NCBI GenBank assembly: GCA_964034945.1
Contig: OZ035963.1
Coordinates: 37,702,361-37,766,360 of the forward strand
Length of the DNA stretch: 64,000 nt
Direction of reading: 5' to 3'
Source of the DNA: Chrysopilus asiliformis
Lineage: Eukaryota > Arthropoda > Insecta > Diptera > Rhagionidae
A program made the translations under genes and the position numbers. The notes beneath the pieces are model-generated. The model saw only the letters and a program-made list of their open reading frames with translations. It did not search any database and was not told where the DNA came from. This document shows positions 10,873 to 22,372 of this stretch, piece by piece. How positions within the stretch are numbered: the first letter of the stretch is position 1; every line of letters starts with the position of its first letter.

Positions 10873-12984
10873 TGTGAAATAAAATCTAAAATATCTACAA
10901 TAAATTTGAGTATTTTTGTTTATTAATAAATATTTAATAATATTTTATACCATATTTTTATACGGATAATTCAAGCAAGTATTTTATTAAGTAGAGGGGA
11001 ACACGGGCCAAACAGACCATGGAAGATGTTTATTGTGATGTGGAACCAGCGGTATAAAGTGTACAAAAACGTCGGTGACCTTACAGATAGGGGCTTGAAG
11101 CGAGCGACGACGAGCAAGCAGGACAAGGTGATTCTTTAGCTGTTCGAGCTACTTTGCGTCTGCGCCAGACGCGTGCTCAACTTGACGGATAGCAAATGAA
11201 CAAACAAACGGACATGCAGACGGACGGACATGCGGAAATCAAAATCTTTTGTCCTCCCAAACACCCAGGTGTAGTTCATTTTTTGTCTGATAATTAGTTG
11301 CATGCGTTACAAATGGTATTCTAAATCTAAGATCGTTGAATCTGGTGTTAGACTAATTCGAAACGGAAAGTCCTGCAAGGATAAAATTTTTCTCAAAAGT
11401 TTTTAAGTTCTTTCCGGTTTTTTGGTACTCTAAAACTTATGCTTTAATTCGGCAACCATGGGTATGAAAGCCAGTGACTAACATTAAGGTTTAAATAATT
11501 TTAATAAATCAAAAACGTGAATAAAATAAAATTGTAAGAATAGGTAATCGCGAAATACTGATGACTCGAAAGTGTTGACTTTGAGAAAAATGTTTACTTT
11601 ATTTGTAACTTATTTGTAACATTGGCCACTTTGATTTTTTAAATTTCGAATTGAGGCGTTTAGCGCTCAATGAAAACAATTGAGGCGTTTAGCGCTAGAA
11701 TGGACTAACCCACGAAATTTGCATACCCAGTAATTTGGATTTGCATTTTGAATTCCTTTATGGTATTAGACTGCACATGATGTGGACCAAATTTCACGAT
11801 TTTGCAGTCCATGCGCCTGCCCAATATTGAAGACCGCATTGGAGGTCAAGGAGCTAGCAGAGCAGGGATTCAATATAAAGCGAAGCATTCCTCTTTCTAC
11901 AAATTAAGAATATACATGTAAAAACCATGCACGTTGCTACAGTAAACGAAAATCGATTTGTTTTAAATTTAAAGGTGGACTGATTTGTTTTAAATTTTCA
12001 CTTTATTTTCAATAAAGACTTTAGACCGCTTTTAAGCCTAATCGCTTTTTGCCGTTTATACGCCGAAAATTTTATTGATGTTCGTTACTAAATTTAAGGA
12101 AATATTTTCCTAATTTTAGTAACCGAAAATTGTGTATATTTTATAGAAAATGTTACTAAATTCAAGAAAATGTTTCTTAAATTTAATAGCGGAACGAGAT
12201 GATGTTGACACAGAGAAATCCGATTTCATCGAAAGCCTCAAGTTTCTATAAGTGGATTAAAAATTCGTTACTAAATTTAAGAAAAATGTTACTGAACACT
12301 AGTAGCCAAAAAAATTTCAGTCATTTTTATAGGCTTAGTAACTCGTTTCTTCAATTAAGAAACAACATTTTTCTCCGTGAAACATTAACGCTTATGTCTT
12401 TAGATGTCCTCAAAACTTTTCTGGCGTTTTCCTTTTATGTTGTGCCCTGATATGTTTCTCAAATTATTCCTAAAAAATGCTCTGCTAATTTGCATAGACA
12501 ATCGAGATTGTCGCGCGCATTTACAAATTAAAACACGATAAGGGTGTGACAAAAGTCAACCACAAATTTTCGACGGGATCATCCTTTGATGTGCCAGTTT
12601 ATATCTACATGCATGGGGGAGGTATTTAAACCAAGCGATAAAATACGCGGGAGACGCAAAAGGGATAAATAAATCCATTTTATTGCTTTTTTGTGTTGTT
12701 ACGGGATATGCAGAACTAGACTTCACAGTGTTGGAAGCTTGAAACATTTAATTTGAAATGCATGCGGCATGCTGCCAAATGATTTTCCCGGATCCCTTAT
12801 TCCTTCTCTGTGGAACTTAATTCTCGTCTTTGTGTTAATTTGTGAAGGAAAAAAGGTCAACCCATGTGATAGTCTCTAACTCAAAAATGCTCTATAAGAT
12901 TAAAAAAAACATAAATTAACATAACATCTTAGTTCGTACCTGAGATTGAATGACTAAGCGCTTGGTGTAGGTAAGATAGGATTT
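10873..12984. other. Intergenic stretch with repeat fragments
   Basis: An inverted family-T fragment lies at about 11140-11345 (CAGACGGACGGACATGCGGA, then the cccaggtgtagttcatt phrase). A 33-bp unit with ttgaggcgtttagcgct occurs twice at about 11655-11697. The remainder is AT-rich, with repeated 'gttactaaatttaag' phrases near 12085-12300 that suggest a decayed repeat. No gene is supportable. Confidence 0.45.
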
Positions 12985-13240
12985 TCTACAACGCAACAAT
13001 AAAATTATTGTAAAATGAAATACACCATCCAATAGTCATAGTGTTGCCCAAGATATTACTTTCATTTTTAGATAATTTGATGCTATTGATTCCGAATTTG
13101 GCAGTGGTTTGGTCAGATTGGCTCCGGTTGTGGAGACACGAAAAAAAATCTTCACTAAAAAAAGGATCATAATTCTTCTTTAATATCGCAAGAACTAGAG
13201 GGATTCTAACCACACCAAAAACAGATTCCAAATCGGCAAA
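12985..13240. repeat. Diverged copy of the 56618-57159 inverted-repeat element
   Basis: It contains 'gattccgaatttggcagtgg' and 'ttggtcagattggctccgg', matching the arms of the long-inverted-repeat element at 56618-57159 and fragments near 58180-58400. Non-coding. Confidence 0.5.
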
Positions 13241-13254
13241 GTCAAATTATCAAA

Positions 13255-13568
13255 AGAAAAAAACATAAGAAAAGCTACAATGGCCAATCGTCAAATACTC
13301 TATATGAGGGCAGACAATTTTTTTACGAAAAAAAAAACCATTTGTATGGGACTGGGAAAAGGAGTGGTCCGATTAAATTTCGTCTTTATAAATTTTGGTC
13401 ACTTTTCGTCCTTACAATTTTTTGCATCGTTCTCGAGAAAATTTCAAAAAACTATACACTTTTTATGGGGGAGGGGGAAGGAGTGGTTCAACTGGATTTT
13501 AACGTGTAGATAAGTCAATGCGACTCACTATTTTCTTGAAAATTACAAAAAACTGGTTCGGTTGTATG
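13255..13568 (-). repeat. Dispersed repeat family T, host of a hAT insertion
   Basis: An inverted T copy with 'aagaaaagctacaatggcca', 'catttgtatggg' and 'gagaaaatttcaaaaaac'. It continues after the hAT insertion at 15202-15240, which places the hAT element later in time. Confidence 0.6.
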
Positions 13569-14055
13569 TATAGCATTCAGCACCGAGACAATTTTAAGGA
13601 ACCGGCTTTCGGTGCTAGAATCTTCGAGAACCGGGTACCCGGTTCTGGAACCGGTGCTGAAAATGTAAATAAAAAATAAGAAATTACCAGTAAAAAATTG
13701 CAATTGCAACATTAAATTTAAACCTATACCACGGAACAATTACTATTATAGAAAGGAAAGCTCTAACAAAATTTTTTGCGTTGGAAATTACAGTTAAAAA
13801 ATTCACATTTTGAATGACTGTGGGTGGCATTATAAGAAAACATCATATTTGATTTTTTTTCATCGAGTGTATGACAGCAGAAAGGAGAAGTAACACAGGG
13901 ACTACATTAGCTTTTATTTCTGGTATACCAGCAAAATTGCTCGCTAAAAAGCCTGTGTGGACCAATCTGGTTTACCAGTTTTACTGGTAAGACCGCATTG
14001 GTATACCATTTTCGTAGACAGCGCTGGTATACCAGGAGTGGAATTCCGTAACTTT

Positions 14056-14107
14056 ACTTTTTCTTCTAACTCGAAACAAACGTTTGTTTCGAGTTAGAAG
14101 AAAAAGT
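14056..14107. repeat. Perfect 52-bp palindrome within the Harbinger element
   Basis: ACTTTTTCTTCTAACTCGAA...TTCGAGTTAGAAGAAAAAGT has 26-base arms with no spacer. A third copy of the arm lies at about 14168-14190. An outer inverted pair (agtattcgctgtctctgttt against aaacagagctagcgaatact) surrounds a 20-base loop near 14130-14150. Such cruciform-prone sequence could be transposase-binding or regulatory DNA; its function is unknown. Confidence 0.85.
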
Positions 14108-14230
14108 AGTATTCGCTGTCTCTGTTTCGACCAAAATAAATGACAGGGCAAAACAGAGCTAGCGAATACTACTTTTTCTTCTAACTCGATACAAACGCTT
14201 GAAGCAAGTTATGGAATATCACTCCAGATT

Positions 14231-14485
14231 TTGACATTTCAATTGATTAAACTGGCGGAAACGAAATTTTCACGGAGCGAAATTATTAAATTGATAAATA
14301 TTTTTCGCGAAAAGGAATGGTTGTGGAATTCAAAATCAAATAATTATCGAAGAATTGATTTGAAAAAAAGAGCATGGGAAAATATTGCCAAAGAATTGAG
14401 TTTAACTGTGGAAAGTGTGAAAAAGAAAATGAAAGGAATTCGTTCGTATATCATATTTAGCTTCGATATCATATTTATCCCGTAA
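14231..14485 (+). pseudogene. MADF-domain protein of a PIF/Harbinger transposon (truncated)
   Basis: The frame begins MTFQLIKLAETKFSRSEIIK and continues through WLWNSKSNNYRRIDLKKRA and WENIAKELSLTVESVKKKMK. This is the MADF (Myb/SANT-like in Adf-1) pattern: an acidic or polar helix, a 'LWN..S..Y' centre, then 'AW..IA.EL...V..VKKK...IR'. MADF proteins accompany PIF/Harbinger transposases and are thought to help with nuclear import and DNA binding. The domain is present to about residue 73, then the deletion junction replaces the rest with antisense transposase sequence. If translated it would be a bare DNA-binding domain. Confidence 0.75.
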
Positions 14486-14629
14486 TGCTAAAAAGGGATT
14501 TACCCAATATTGTCTTCGTTTTTTCAAATTTATCAAAAGTTCTTCTTCCTCCAAACATTTTAAAGCCACTATTTTGGCAATTTTAATTTTCTGTTCGCGG
14601 TTTAACGACATGTCAAAATTCAAAATCAT
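14452..14629 (-). pseudogene. PIF/Harbinger transposase N-terminus
   Basis: Read from 14611, MSLNREQKIKIAKIVALKC is followed by a Glu-rich stretch, then KKRRQYWVNPFLALRDKYD. The basic 'RRQYWVNP' phrase is characteristic of the N-terminal region of HARBI1-like nucleases. The DDE catalytic core is absent because of the deletion at about 14450. Convergent orientation relative to the MADF frame matches the normal two-gene PIF layout. Confidence 0.65.
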
Positions 14630-15278
14630 ACTGAAATGTCATACCAGAATTGGCCCACGCAAAAAAAAACTAGTAGGCTATTATTTTTGGTGAACCAGCT
14701 AGTATACCAGAAATAAAACCTAATGTAGTCCCTGTGTAAGACAACAAAACCAATTTCTATAGTGTAGTGCTTACTCTAGTGGAAGTTAATGAGGAAAGGT
14801 CTTATTTTCCATTCTATATAATAGTTGTTCCCTGCCTATACATAAAAAAACCATTTTAACTTTACAGGAAATTTAATACTTTCTGTGAGCGCATATAAAT
14901 CTATTATATTGTCGTTATTTTAAAGAGGCTTTGTAAAGAAAATGTAATCGGATGGCTTAATTTTGCATTAATCTTTTAATTTACAGTTATTATTAACAGA
15001 AATATGTACTTACAAATATGTATTTCGTACATATTTAGCAGCGAACGAACAGTATTTTGATATTTTAGCATGTAAGAAATTGCTTGCTTTCAGCACCGAA
15101 AACCGGGTAATTTTACCCAATTCAAACCCGGTTTTCGGTTCCAGAAAATGGCCGGGATTCCCGGGTACCCGGGTTTCGGGTACCCGGGATTGAATGCTCT
15201 AGTTGTATGGAAGAGGAGGGAAAGAATGGTTTATTTTTGGCCATTCAAGAACGTAAGCCTTTCCATTCATGAGAACCG

Positions 15279-15387
15279 AATTTTTTGGGCGTTGTGTCAG
15301 AAATAAAAGCGAGATAAATATTTATTTTATTTTATTTTTTATGCTTTCATCTCGCTTTTATTTCTGACACACAGCGCCCAAAAAATT
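15279..15387. repeat. Hairpin MITE, about 37-bp arms
   Basis: The arm beginning aattttttgggcgttgtgtc (15279-15315) pairs with 15349-15387, with a 2-base indel and one mismatch, around a T-rich loop of about 33 bases. Non-coding fold-back sequence. Confidence 0.75.
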
Positions 15388-15609
15388 ATGTTTTCATTTT
15401 TGTGTATCTTTTCTAAATAAAAACTTTTTTTTTATTTTTTAAATTTTTTTTCTTTTTTATCCTTTTATTGTCATTTTGTATTTGATTAGTAGTATGGCTA
15501 AAAATCCAAAATGTCGTAAGTTTTCGCCACGCTCGGTTATAATTTTTAGTCTTGAAATATATAACCTTGCTTTTGAGATACTTTTATGGACTTTTTGAGT
15601 CCATAATTG

Positions 15610-15945
15610 GATTAATCGACCCCAAAAACCCCGGGATGAGATTTTTACCGGAAAATTTGAGGACAAGGATAATCACGTCATCCTAACAGGATGTTCCGTT
15701 ATCCTTACAGGAACTTCCATTATCCTTACAGATTTATTAACGCCAGGATCGGATTTAGCGACCCCAAAAAGTCCCAAATGAGATTTTTTATCGATTTAAG
15801 GAAAATGAGAATCACGTTATCTTTACAGGGCCTTCCTGATATCCTTACAGATTTCTAAATGTTTAAATCGGATTCAGTGACCCCAGACATCTTCAAATTC
15901 GATTTTGTAAAGGATAATCTTATTATCCTTACAGGACTTTCCTTG
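15610..15945 (-). repeat. Diverged, inverted copies of the 123-bp tandem repeat unit
   Basis: The units contain 'gaccccaaaaa', 'ggaaaat.tgag', 'atccttacagg' and 'cggatttagc.gacccc' phrases. These are the complement of the ordered array at 46636-46990. About two and a half units are visible, more diverged than the other array. The sequence from here to 16395 has no other recognisable content. Confidence 0.65.
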
Positions 15946-16397
15946 TAAGGACGAAGTAGTGAAAATATTATATTGTCATGGGACTTACGTATGTGTGCAA
16001 CATTTCGCATGAGGGGAAGTAGGTCATAATTAGATTGCAAGATTTTACTCCAACAGACAGATAGACACTTTTAAAAGGGATAAAATAATCATTGGAGTAA
16101 ATTTAAAATTGTTGCGACTCGGGACAGTTTTGCTATGGACATCCAAACTTTTTTGAAAGCTCCTTTTGGCATTTTTTTATTTTTTTTTGGCACATTGTTA
16201 ATTGTTTTACTTGAGATAACTTATATATGTAATTAATAACTTTTATATGAACTTTCCGAATTACAATCCAAAAATTAAAATAATTTCATAAAAACAACAT
16301 TCATTTGATCGATCAATTTTTTATGGAATGACTGAAAATACTTGTTTAAATTAAGATTATTCCCAGAAGGTATAAAAGTAGTTATCATCGTGAAATA

Positions 16398-16959
16398 CAG
16401 GGTGGGCCAGAATAGACGCGGGGGTTTGAATTCTTTATAAATTTTTTATTTTAGCGAAACCTATAATTTTTTTTTCAAATACATGTAGTTGATTGATGGG
16501 GAATATTTTTGGTCTAAACATGGAAAATTATATCCCGCAAGTGGTGGCCATTTTCTGCTTCGCAAATCCGTGCTCTTTCCAAGACATTTTCCATAACCTT
16601 TCGTGTTATGGCCTCGATTTCACTGCGAATGTTGGTTTTCAATTGGCTGATGGTTGTTGGCTTGTTGACGTACACCTTTTCTTTCAAATATCCCCAAAGG
16701 AAACAATCTGGAGTCGATAGATCAGGTGAACGCGGAGGCCAATTGAAATCGCAACTTTTCGAAATAATGCGTCCGCCAAACATGTCCCGTAAAAGAGCCA
16801 TTGAGCCCACCGCCCACCGGTTCATTGTTCTATTGTGTACAGGTCCATTTTAAATTGCCCAAGTCTTCTTAACAAAGTGCTGAAACAAAATTAAAAAAAT
16901 AAAAATAAAAAAAAAGTTATAAAGACTTCAAACCCCTGCGTCTATTCTGGCCCACCCTG
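16398..16959. mobile_element. Mariner/IS630-type deleted element
   Basis: 33-bp terminal inverted repeats starting CAGGGTGGGCCAGAATAGAC are nearly perfect and flanked by TA (16396-16397 and 16960-16961). The element is only 562 bp and keeps just the 3' part of a transposase gene, so it is non-autonomous. Confidence 0.9.
16514..16825 (-). pseudogene. Transposase C-terminal fragment (mariner/IS630)
   Basis: The 103-codon frame has FNWPPRSPDLSTPDCFLWGY, containing the third catalytic Asp of an IS630/mariner transposase, followed by LKEKVYVNKPTTISQLK and a terminal ENGHHLRDIIFH. The C-terminus is intact. Everything before about the second catalytic Asp is deleted. The 'FLWGYLKEKVYV.KP' phrase is shared with 18239-18748, so both come from related families, but the terminal repeats differ. 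Confidence 0.85.
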
Positions 16960-17744
16960 TATTATTATTTGTTTGGTAAACAACGAAATACACGGTAGAG
17001 GTCTTTCCGACTTTAACATTTTTGTTTGTATTAACCATTTAGTGTAAAAATATTATATTTGGGTAAATATTTTAAATAAGCAAACATTAACTTTAATTCT
17101 TTGTTAACCCATTTTGGCCCGGCCTCGTGTTTTCATAATAGCAACTTTGACTTATATGTGGTACCAATAATAATCAAAATTGCTTAACGTACTGGTCGGT
17201 AAACCGACCATTTGGGCCAAAAGTGTTCAAAAACAGTGGTTGTTATGTTAATATGTTTAGTAATTAAGGCTTCACTAATACCAAGAACTGTGATTTTCAG
17301 CAAGAAAGAGTGGAAAAATTAAAAAAAAATTACGATTGAAAATGCGAGTATATTTGTAGTTTTAATATGACCGCGCAAAGGTATGTTCACGGTTTGAGGT
17401 AAAAGTAGTATTATTTTACGACGTGTTATTACACCGAATTAGGAAACAATCATGTCCAAAATTCGTAGGGCAGCGCACTTCATCATTTTCAACAGTGTAA
17501 TTTTTTTCGCTACACGAAATATGCTACTTATTTCAGTCAATGTCCAAATGCCAACTGAGGAAATAAAATCCTTTCGCATAAACGGCCCCATTTCGAACTC
17601 AGCAAAGCCCTATGATATTCAAAATGCAGAAGTGGAAGCCGAACGGCAAAGTGAGACAGATTATGTCTTTCATATGCGTATGTATGCATTAGAAAGAACC
17701 GGGTAGCATGAAAAATCGATGGATAAAAGGGTGGCTTGAGCTTA

Positions 17745-18103
17745 GAAATTACTTTTGCTGCTCATGGCTAAGCAAGGTTGGTTTAGAATATGATTTTACA
17801 TAACTTATCCACACATCAAAATCTAATCAGACAACTCGTTCCCTCATCCCCCATACAAATAACAGTTTTTTGCAATTTTCTCGAAAACGGTGCGTCGTAT
17901 CGAAAAATTTATAAAGGCGAAATGTGTCCAAAATTTATAAAAACGAATTGACCACTCCTTTCCCCTTTCTTATACAAATGGATTTTTTCATAAAAAAAAT
18001 TGTGTGCTCTCACATAGAGTATTTGACGATTGCCCCTTAGCAATTGTAGCTCTTCGTATGTTTAGTTTGGGAGTTTCCAAAAATGTTTTTTTTATTTCTC
18101 TTG
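17745..18103 (-). repeat. Dispersed repeat family T, target of mariner copy 2
   Basis: It contains 'atcaaaatctaatcagaca', 'catacaaata' and 'cgaaaacggtgcgtcgtat', as in other T copies, ending near the mariner insertion at 18104. The 16962-17744 stretch before it holds no supportable gene. The 84-codon frame at 17452-17706 has no recognisable motif. Confidence 0.55.
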
Positions 18104-18105
18104 TA

Positions 18106-19016
18106 AAGGGTGGTTAAATTTTAAGGGCCGATGTGGAATGTGAACCACACCTAAACGTCAAGTTTTTTTCTGCATTTCATTTGACATTTCTCAATTTCAG
18201 ACTAACTCAATTTGAACCATGGAAAGATACACAATCGAATGGCCGCCGCGACCTCGGCGACACACCTCCATCCGATGGTCCAAATTTTCGATGACGCTGA
18301 GGCATAATTGAGGTTCTATGCCGTTAATGTGCCGAATTATCTCATCCTTTAGCTCTTGAATTGTTGCTGGCTTATCGACGTACACCTTTTCTTTCAAATA
18401 ACCCCAAAGAAAGAAGTCCAACGGTGTCAAATCACATGATCTTGGCGGCCAATTGACATCGCCACCACGTGAGATAACACGGCCATTAAATTTGTCGCGC
18501 AAAAGAGCGATTGTTTCGGTAGCTGTGTGGCAAGTGGCACCGTCCTGTTGAAACCACATATCGTCCACATCCATATCTTCCAATTCGGGCCATAACAAGT
18601 TCGTTATCATCTCACGATAGCGAACACCATTCACAGTAACTGCCTGACCGGCCTCATTTTGGAAAAAATACGGCCCGATGATGCCGCCAGCCCATAAACC
18701 GCACCAAACAGTCACTCTTTGTGGGTGCATTGGTTTTTCGACAATCACTCTTGGATTATCATTCGCCCAAATGCGGCTGTTCTGCTTATTGACGAATCCA
18801 CTGAGGTGAAAATGTGCCTCATCACTGAAGATGATTTTCTTCGAAAATTTTCATAATAAGCCTGAATAACTTTAACGCGTTGCTCGATTATGTATCTTTC
18901 CATGGTTCAAATTGAGTTAGTCTGAAATTGAGAAATGTCAAATGAAATGCAGAAAAAAACTTGACGTTTAGGTGTGGTTCACATTCAACATCGGCCCTTA
19001 AAATTTAACCACCCTT
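18106..19016. mobile_element. Mariner/IS630-type element with two inverted 5' ends (fold-back copy 2)
   Basis: Same family and ends as the element at 3490, TA-flanked (18104-18105, 19017-19018). Inverted arms 18104-18238 and 18884-19018 both carry the transposase start (MERYTIE on plus; MERYIIEQR on minus). The arm length (135 bp) and the junctions differ from copy 1, so the rearrangement is not simply one event copied. The interior keeps the C-terminal coding half, and a deletion at about 18849 joins it to codons 1-18. Confidence 0.9.
18239..18848 (-). pseudogene. Transposase C-terminal half, mariner/IS630 superfamily
   Basis: From FSDEAHFHLSG (first catalytic Asp) through MHPQRVTVWCGLWAGG, then WFQQDGATCHTATET (second Asp) and NWPPRSCDLTPLDFFLWGY (third Asp). 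36 residues separate the last two acids, against 34 in classical mariner. The Pro normally before the last Asp is Cys here. The C-terminus reaches RRGRGGH, then fuses to the inverted 5' arm and ends in foreign codons. The N-terminal DNA-binding region is missing except for the first 18 codons. Confidence 0.88.
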
Positions 19017-19221
19017 TACATGTATGGTATAAAAGTAGTTAAATGGTGAAATGCCTTTTAATTATAATTACAGTCAGCATATCAGTTGACATTGAGCAGT
19101 CGCTTTTTTACAAAAAAAGTAGTAACCGCCTTTTTTAATCGTTTTACCATCAGAGATATTGTTATATGAAACTTAACGCGTAAATATGTCGTTATTTTTC
19201 TTGTACAGACTTCTGATAATA

Positions 19222-20153
19222 CACGGAAAAATATATGGGAGCCGTTCCCTTAAAATCTCATGCTCCAATCCCATATTTATGAGAAAAAATCGCATAGTGG
19301 TCAAATATGGGAATCATTCCTATAATAAAATTGTCACAGTTCCCAAAATTTAAAAGACACAGTCCAATAAAAAATGGTTGTATTTTTTTGTGTAATCTTT
19401 CCCAAAATTATGGCACGGACTCCAACGTGTTGTATGGAGTTACGACAAAAAATTGGGCACCATTGCTTTCTGCAAAGGAATCAATCCTGAAATGAAAGGA
19501 ATGTATCCTAAAAAACGTTGTAATGTATCCATTGAATATTGGACTCTGTCTCGTATATATGCAAGATACTCTCATTTGAAAAAGGATTCGTTCCCATAAT
19601 TATAGCACCAAGGCCTATTCGAATAGCATTGAATACTTTGTTTTGGATTCTGTCCAATCTAAAGGCGGAAGACAAAAATTCGAGTTATCCTATATACGAG
19701 ATAGGAAAGGGACTCCAAAAATTTATATCAAGCAACTAGGGTGACTAGATCCCCGGTTTTGGCCCGGAGTGTTCGGATATAAATTGGACATCTCTGCTTT
19801 AGAGTATGGTACTAGGCAGATTCAAACTATATAATCCACGAGTTCACAAACCACATGCTAATTTTAATCTATGCATATATTTGCATAGGGATCAGTCTAC
19901 TAATACTTAGGATTCGTTCCAAATTTTTTGTAGAACTGAGTCCTACATAGTATTGGAGCCACTACTAGAAAAATGGGAACAATTCCATACCAGAATATAG
20001 TATTGTTTCCCCATCAATTCAGGAATGTCTCCAGTGCAAACTCGGTTTAGGTTCTTACTTTTGTTGGAATGTGCCCATTCTTGTCTCAGCCCTGTCCTAT
20101 TATCGTTTTCCCATATTTTATAAGCACGTTTCCTATACGGATTTTTTTCCGTG
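19222..20153. mobile_element. Probable TA-flanked MITE, CACGGAAAAA ends
   Basis: Short inverted ends CACGGAAAAA at 19222 and, inverted, at 20153, with TA on both sides. The interior has repeated 'cccatat' and 'ttccca' phrases. The terminal repeat is short, so the boundaries are less certain than for the other elements. No coding sequence recognised. Confidence 0.45.
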
Positions 20154-20567
20154 TAGCGACCCATGTGTGACACGTGGGTGGAATTTTAATACACGCTTAG
20201 CATTTTTCTGAGAAAGATGTTCTAGTTTTTAGCGATTTTTTTACAACAAAAAAACAGCCAAACACATTATTGCATACGTTGTAATGAGTGTGTGTGTGTG
20301 CATATGTGGGCTGTGTAAGGCTATGACAAAATAATCTGCTAACAAATGACGAAAAGTTTCCTGTGTGTTCTAATATAGTAAGTATGTACGTAAAACGCAA
20401 CGCATCATACACGGATCCCATGGCTCTGGGAGCTTTTCTAGGGTGTTGCTAAGCAACAAAAGTACTAAAGCCCTAACCGTTTCCAAGTTTTAAGCTTTAG
20501 GTTAGGAGTGGTGTGGTTCTATCCTACCATCAGGTTTACACGACGATATGTCTCCATATTCTTTCTA

Positions 20568-20839
20568 CACTCAGAAAAATGGAGGCTAACTCGACGACCT
20601 ACATACGGCGTAATTGGCCTCGGGCAGGCGCACGTTCGCCTGCATGTGGGCAAGTAAAACTGAGTTGACCTGTGGTCGGAGAAATTCTGAAATTAAACCA
20701 CCAGCAGGTGAAGTAGGGCATTGGGAGCGGCACGAGTTGACCTTAGATAGGTTAACTCTGACCGCTAGCTGGCTTACATACACCTCTGTAAGGTCAGAGT
20801 TAACCTGACAAAAAGTTAACCTGGACATTTTTCTGAGTG
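20568..20839. mobile_element. TA-flanked MITE, CACTCAGAAAAATG ends
   Basis: Perfect 14-bp inverted ends CACTCAGAAAAATG at 20568 and 20839, flanked by TA (20566-20567, 20840-20841). The interior is noticeably more GC-rich and contains an inverted pair 'aggttaactctgac' / 'gtcagagttaacct' (about 20747-20802). The open frames on both strands are non-coding by appearance. Confidence 0.75.
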
Positions 20840-20841
20840 TA

Positions 20842-22370
20842 TGGTCCTTTCTAGAATCTTTATTTTGTTCATATATGTACGTAGTCCAATATCCTCTCCA
20901 TATCTATGGGTTGGGCATTTTTCTTTGCGTCTCCTGCTTAACTGAACACTGAATTGTTGTTGCGTTGGACACTTGGACTGTATCTTTTTGCACGTGTAAC
21001 TTAAGTTGGCGTCATCAGCAGTTCCCAGCATGGGGACTATGAGACTTCTATACATACGAAAGTGTCCTTGTAGAGGATGTTCAATTTTTTTGGTTTGGGA
21101 AATTGGGTAGAAAATAAAACAAGTTCGGGGGGGTACACGTTTTAGTTGAATAGCCTCGATTAGTCTTCTCTACTTGAGCGGATTTTGCTTGTTGACCATT
21201 TTTTGAAATGGTTTTCTCGTTTTGACTCGAGTCACATGACCCTTTTATCCTTTGAGAAGTTTATATCGAGAAAGGCATCGAAATATCCGTTTGGATTTTA
21301 TTTGTTTCGTATGGTCAATAATGGAACGAAATTCCTTAAGATTCGATTAAATAAGAAGAAAAGGGAAACATTCGCTTTTTGAGTTTGGAACCCATCAAAA
21401 TTTCGTTTTCCGTTAAATATCCTTTAATTTTGTTGTTGTTGCTACCCGGCTTTTTAGAATGACAGCATATATACTAGATATTAAAACAGTTTTCGAGTCC
21501 TGTATAGTAAAATTGGATAATCCCGATTTAAAAGATGTTCCGATCTGAAGTAATTTCATTTTACCTTTTTATTCGTTGCAAACCTCTGTGCAAATTGGTA
21601 TATACGATGAGATTTCTCCCGCTTCCCTCTTTCTATATTTTAGGAAGATGGAAAAAGATATAGTTTTTGCGTATTTTGTTTATAAACGCACAACAATAGA
21701 ATGTGATTGTCGGCTATCCTTAATTTCTATTTTAGACAATTACATCGTCTTAAGTGTTTATTTGACAAAGGATAATACTCAAGACCTAAACCTGAATTAT
21801 TTCAGAAGAATGACAATTAGGCACGGTTCAAATGGCGTCAATTCAAATGAAATTTACCTCCGCTAAAAATCAGTTTCGTGTTCTTCAGGTTTTAATATTT
21901 GAAAAAAGATTGAGTTACTTGTTGTACATGGGTTGAATATAAACGGATGTTACCGAAAAAGAAAACTTCTTACAGACTGGGGTTTACGCATAATTTCATT
22001 TCTGTTCGAATTTTCACCCTCAATAATTCCTTTCAAATTAGATCTAAATGCTTCAAGTGTCTGAAATATTTTTTGTGAGTTTTCTTTGAGCATGGTGGCA
22101 ATTTTTTTCAATCTATAAAAAAAATTCAGATTGAATTTGGCACTTTAATAAATATTTGATTGAACAAAATAACTTTTGATGAAATTATTCAGACTTTTCA
22201 GTTTATCAGACGTCGATTACCCGAATTATTTGTGTATTGTTTCGATCACAGAGCATTTTTAGTATAAAAGTTTTTTGTAGGGCTTGCCGCTATCGAGATA
22301 TACTGTTATTAAAAAAATGGGTTTTTACGACTATCTCGAAAAATATCGGGGTTGTGCTGGTTGTATGCAT
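20842..22370. other. No recognisable gene
   Basis: Several frames of 60-96 codons lie at 21185-21866 but none shows a recognisable domain or intron signals. Treated as unassigned. Confidence 0.35.
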
Positions 22371-22372
22371 TA

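Larger units (their letters stand above)
13894..14736. mobile_element. PIF/Harbinger element, internally deleted, nested in hAT
   Basis: The direct triplet TAA at 13891-13893 and 14737-14739 is the 3-bp TWA duplication expected for PIF/Harbinger. Terminal inverted repeats start CACAGGGACTACATTAG and extend over about 35 bp, including the ggtatacc motif. It contains remnants of both standard PIF genes, a MADF/Myb-like protein (plus) and a transposase (minus), facing each other. A deletion junction at about 14450, marked by a repeated atatcatattta, joins the two. A cluster of palindromes (14056-14195) lies near its left end. Confidence 0.9.
13569..15201. mobile_element. hAT-type element with perfect 8-bp target duplication
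   Basis: The identical octamer GTTGTATG lies at 13561-13568 and 15202-15209. Ends are TATAGCATTCAGCACCG (left) and the inverse of CGGGATTGAATGCTCTA (right). An 8-bp duplication is the signature of the hAT superfamily. Subterminal sequence is full of GGTACCCGG-type palindromic motifs (13610-13655 and 15100-15190), typical of repeated transposase binding sites. No hAT transposase is present. The interior is largely a later PIF/Harbinger insertion. Confidence 0.85.
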
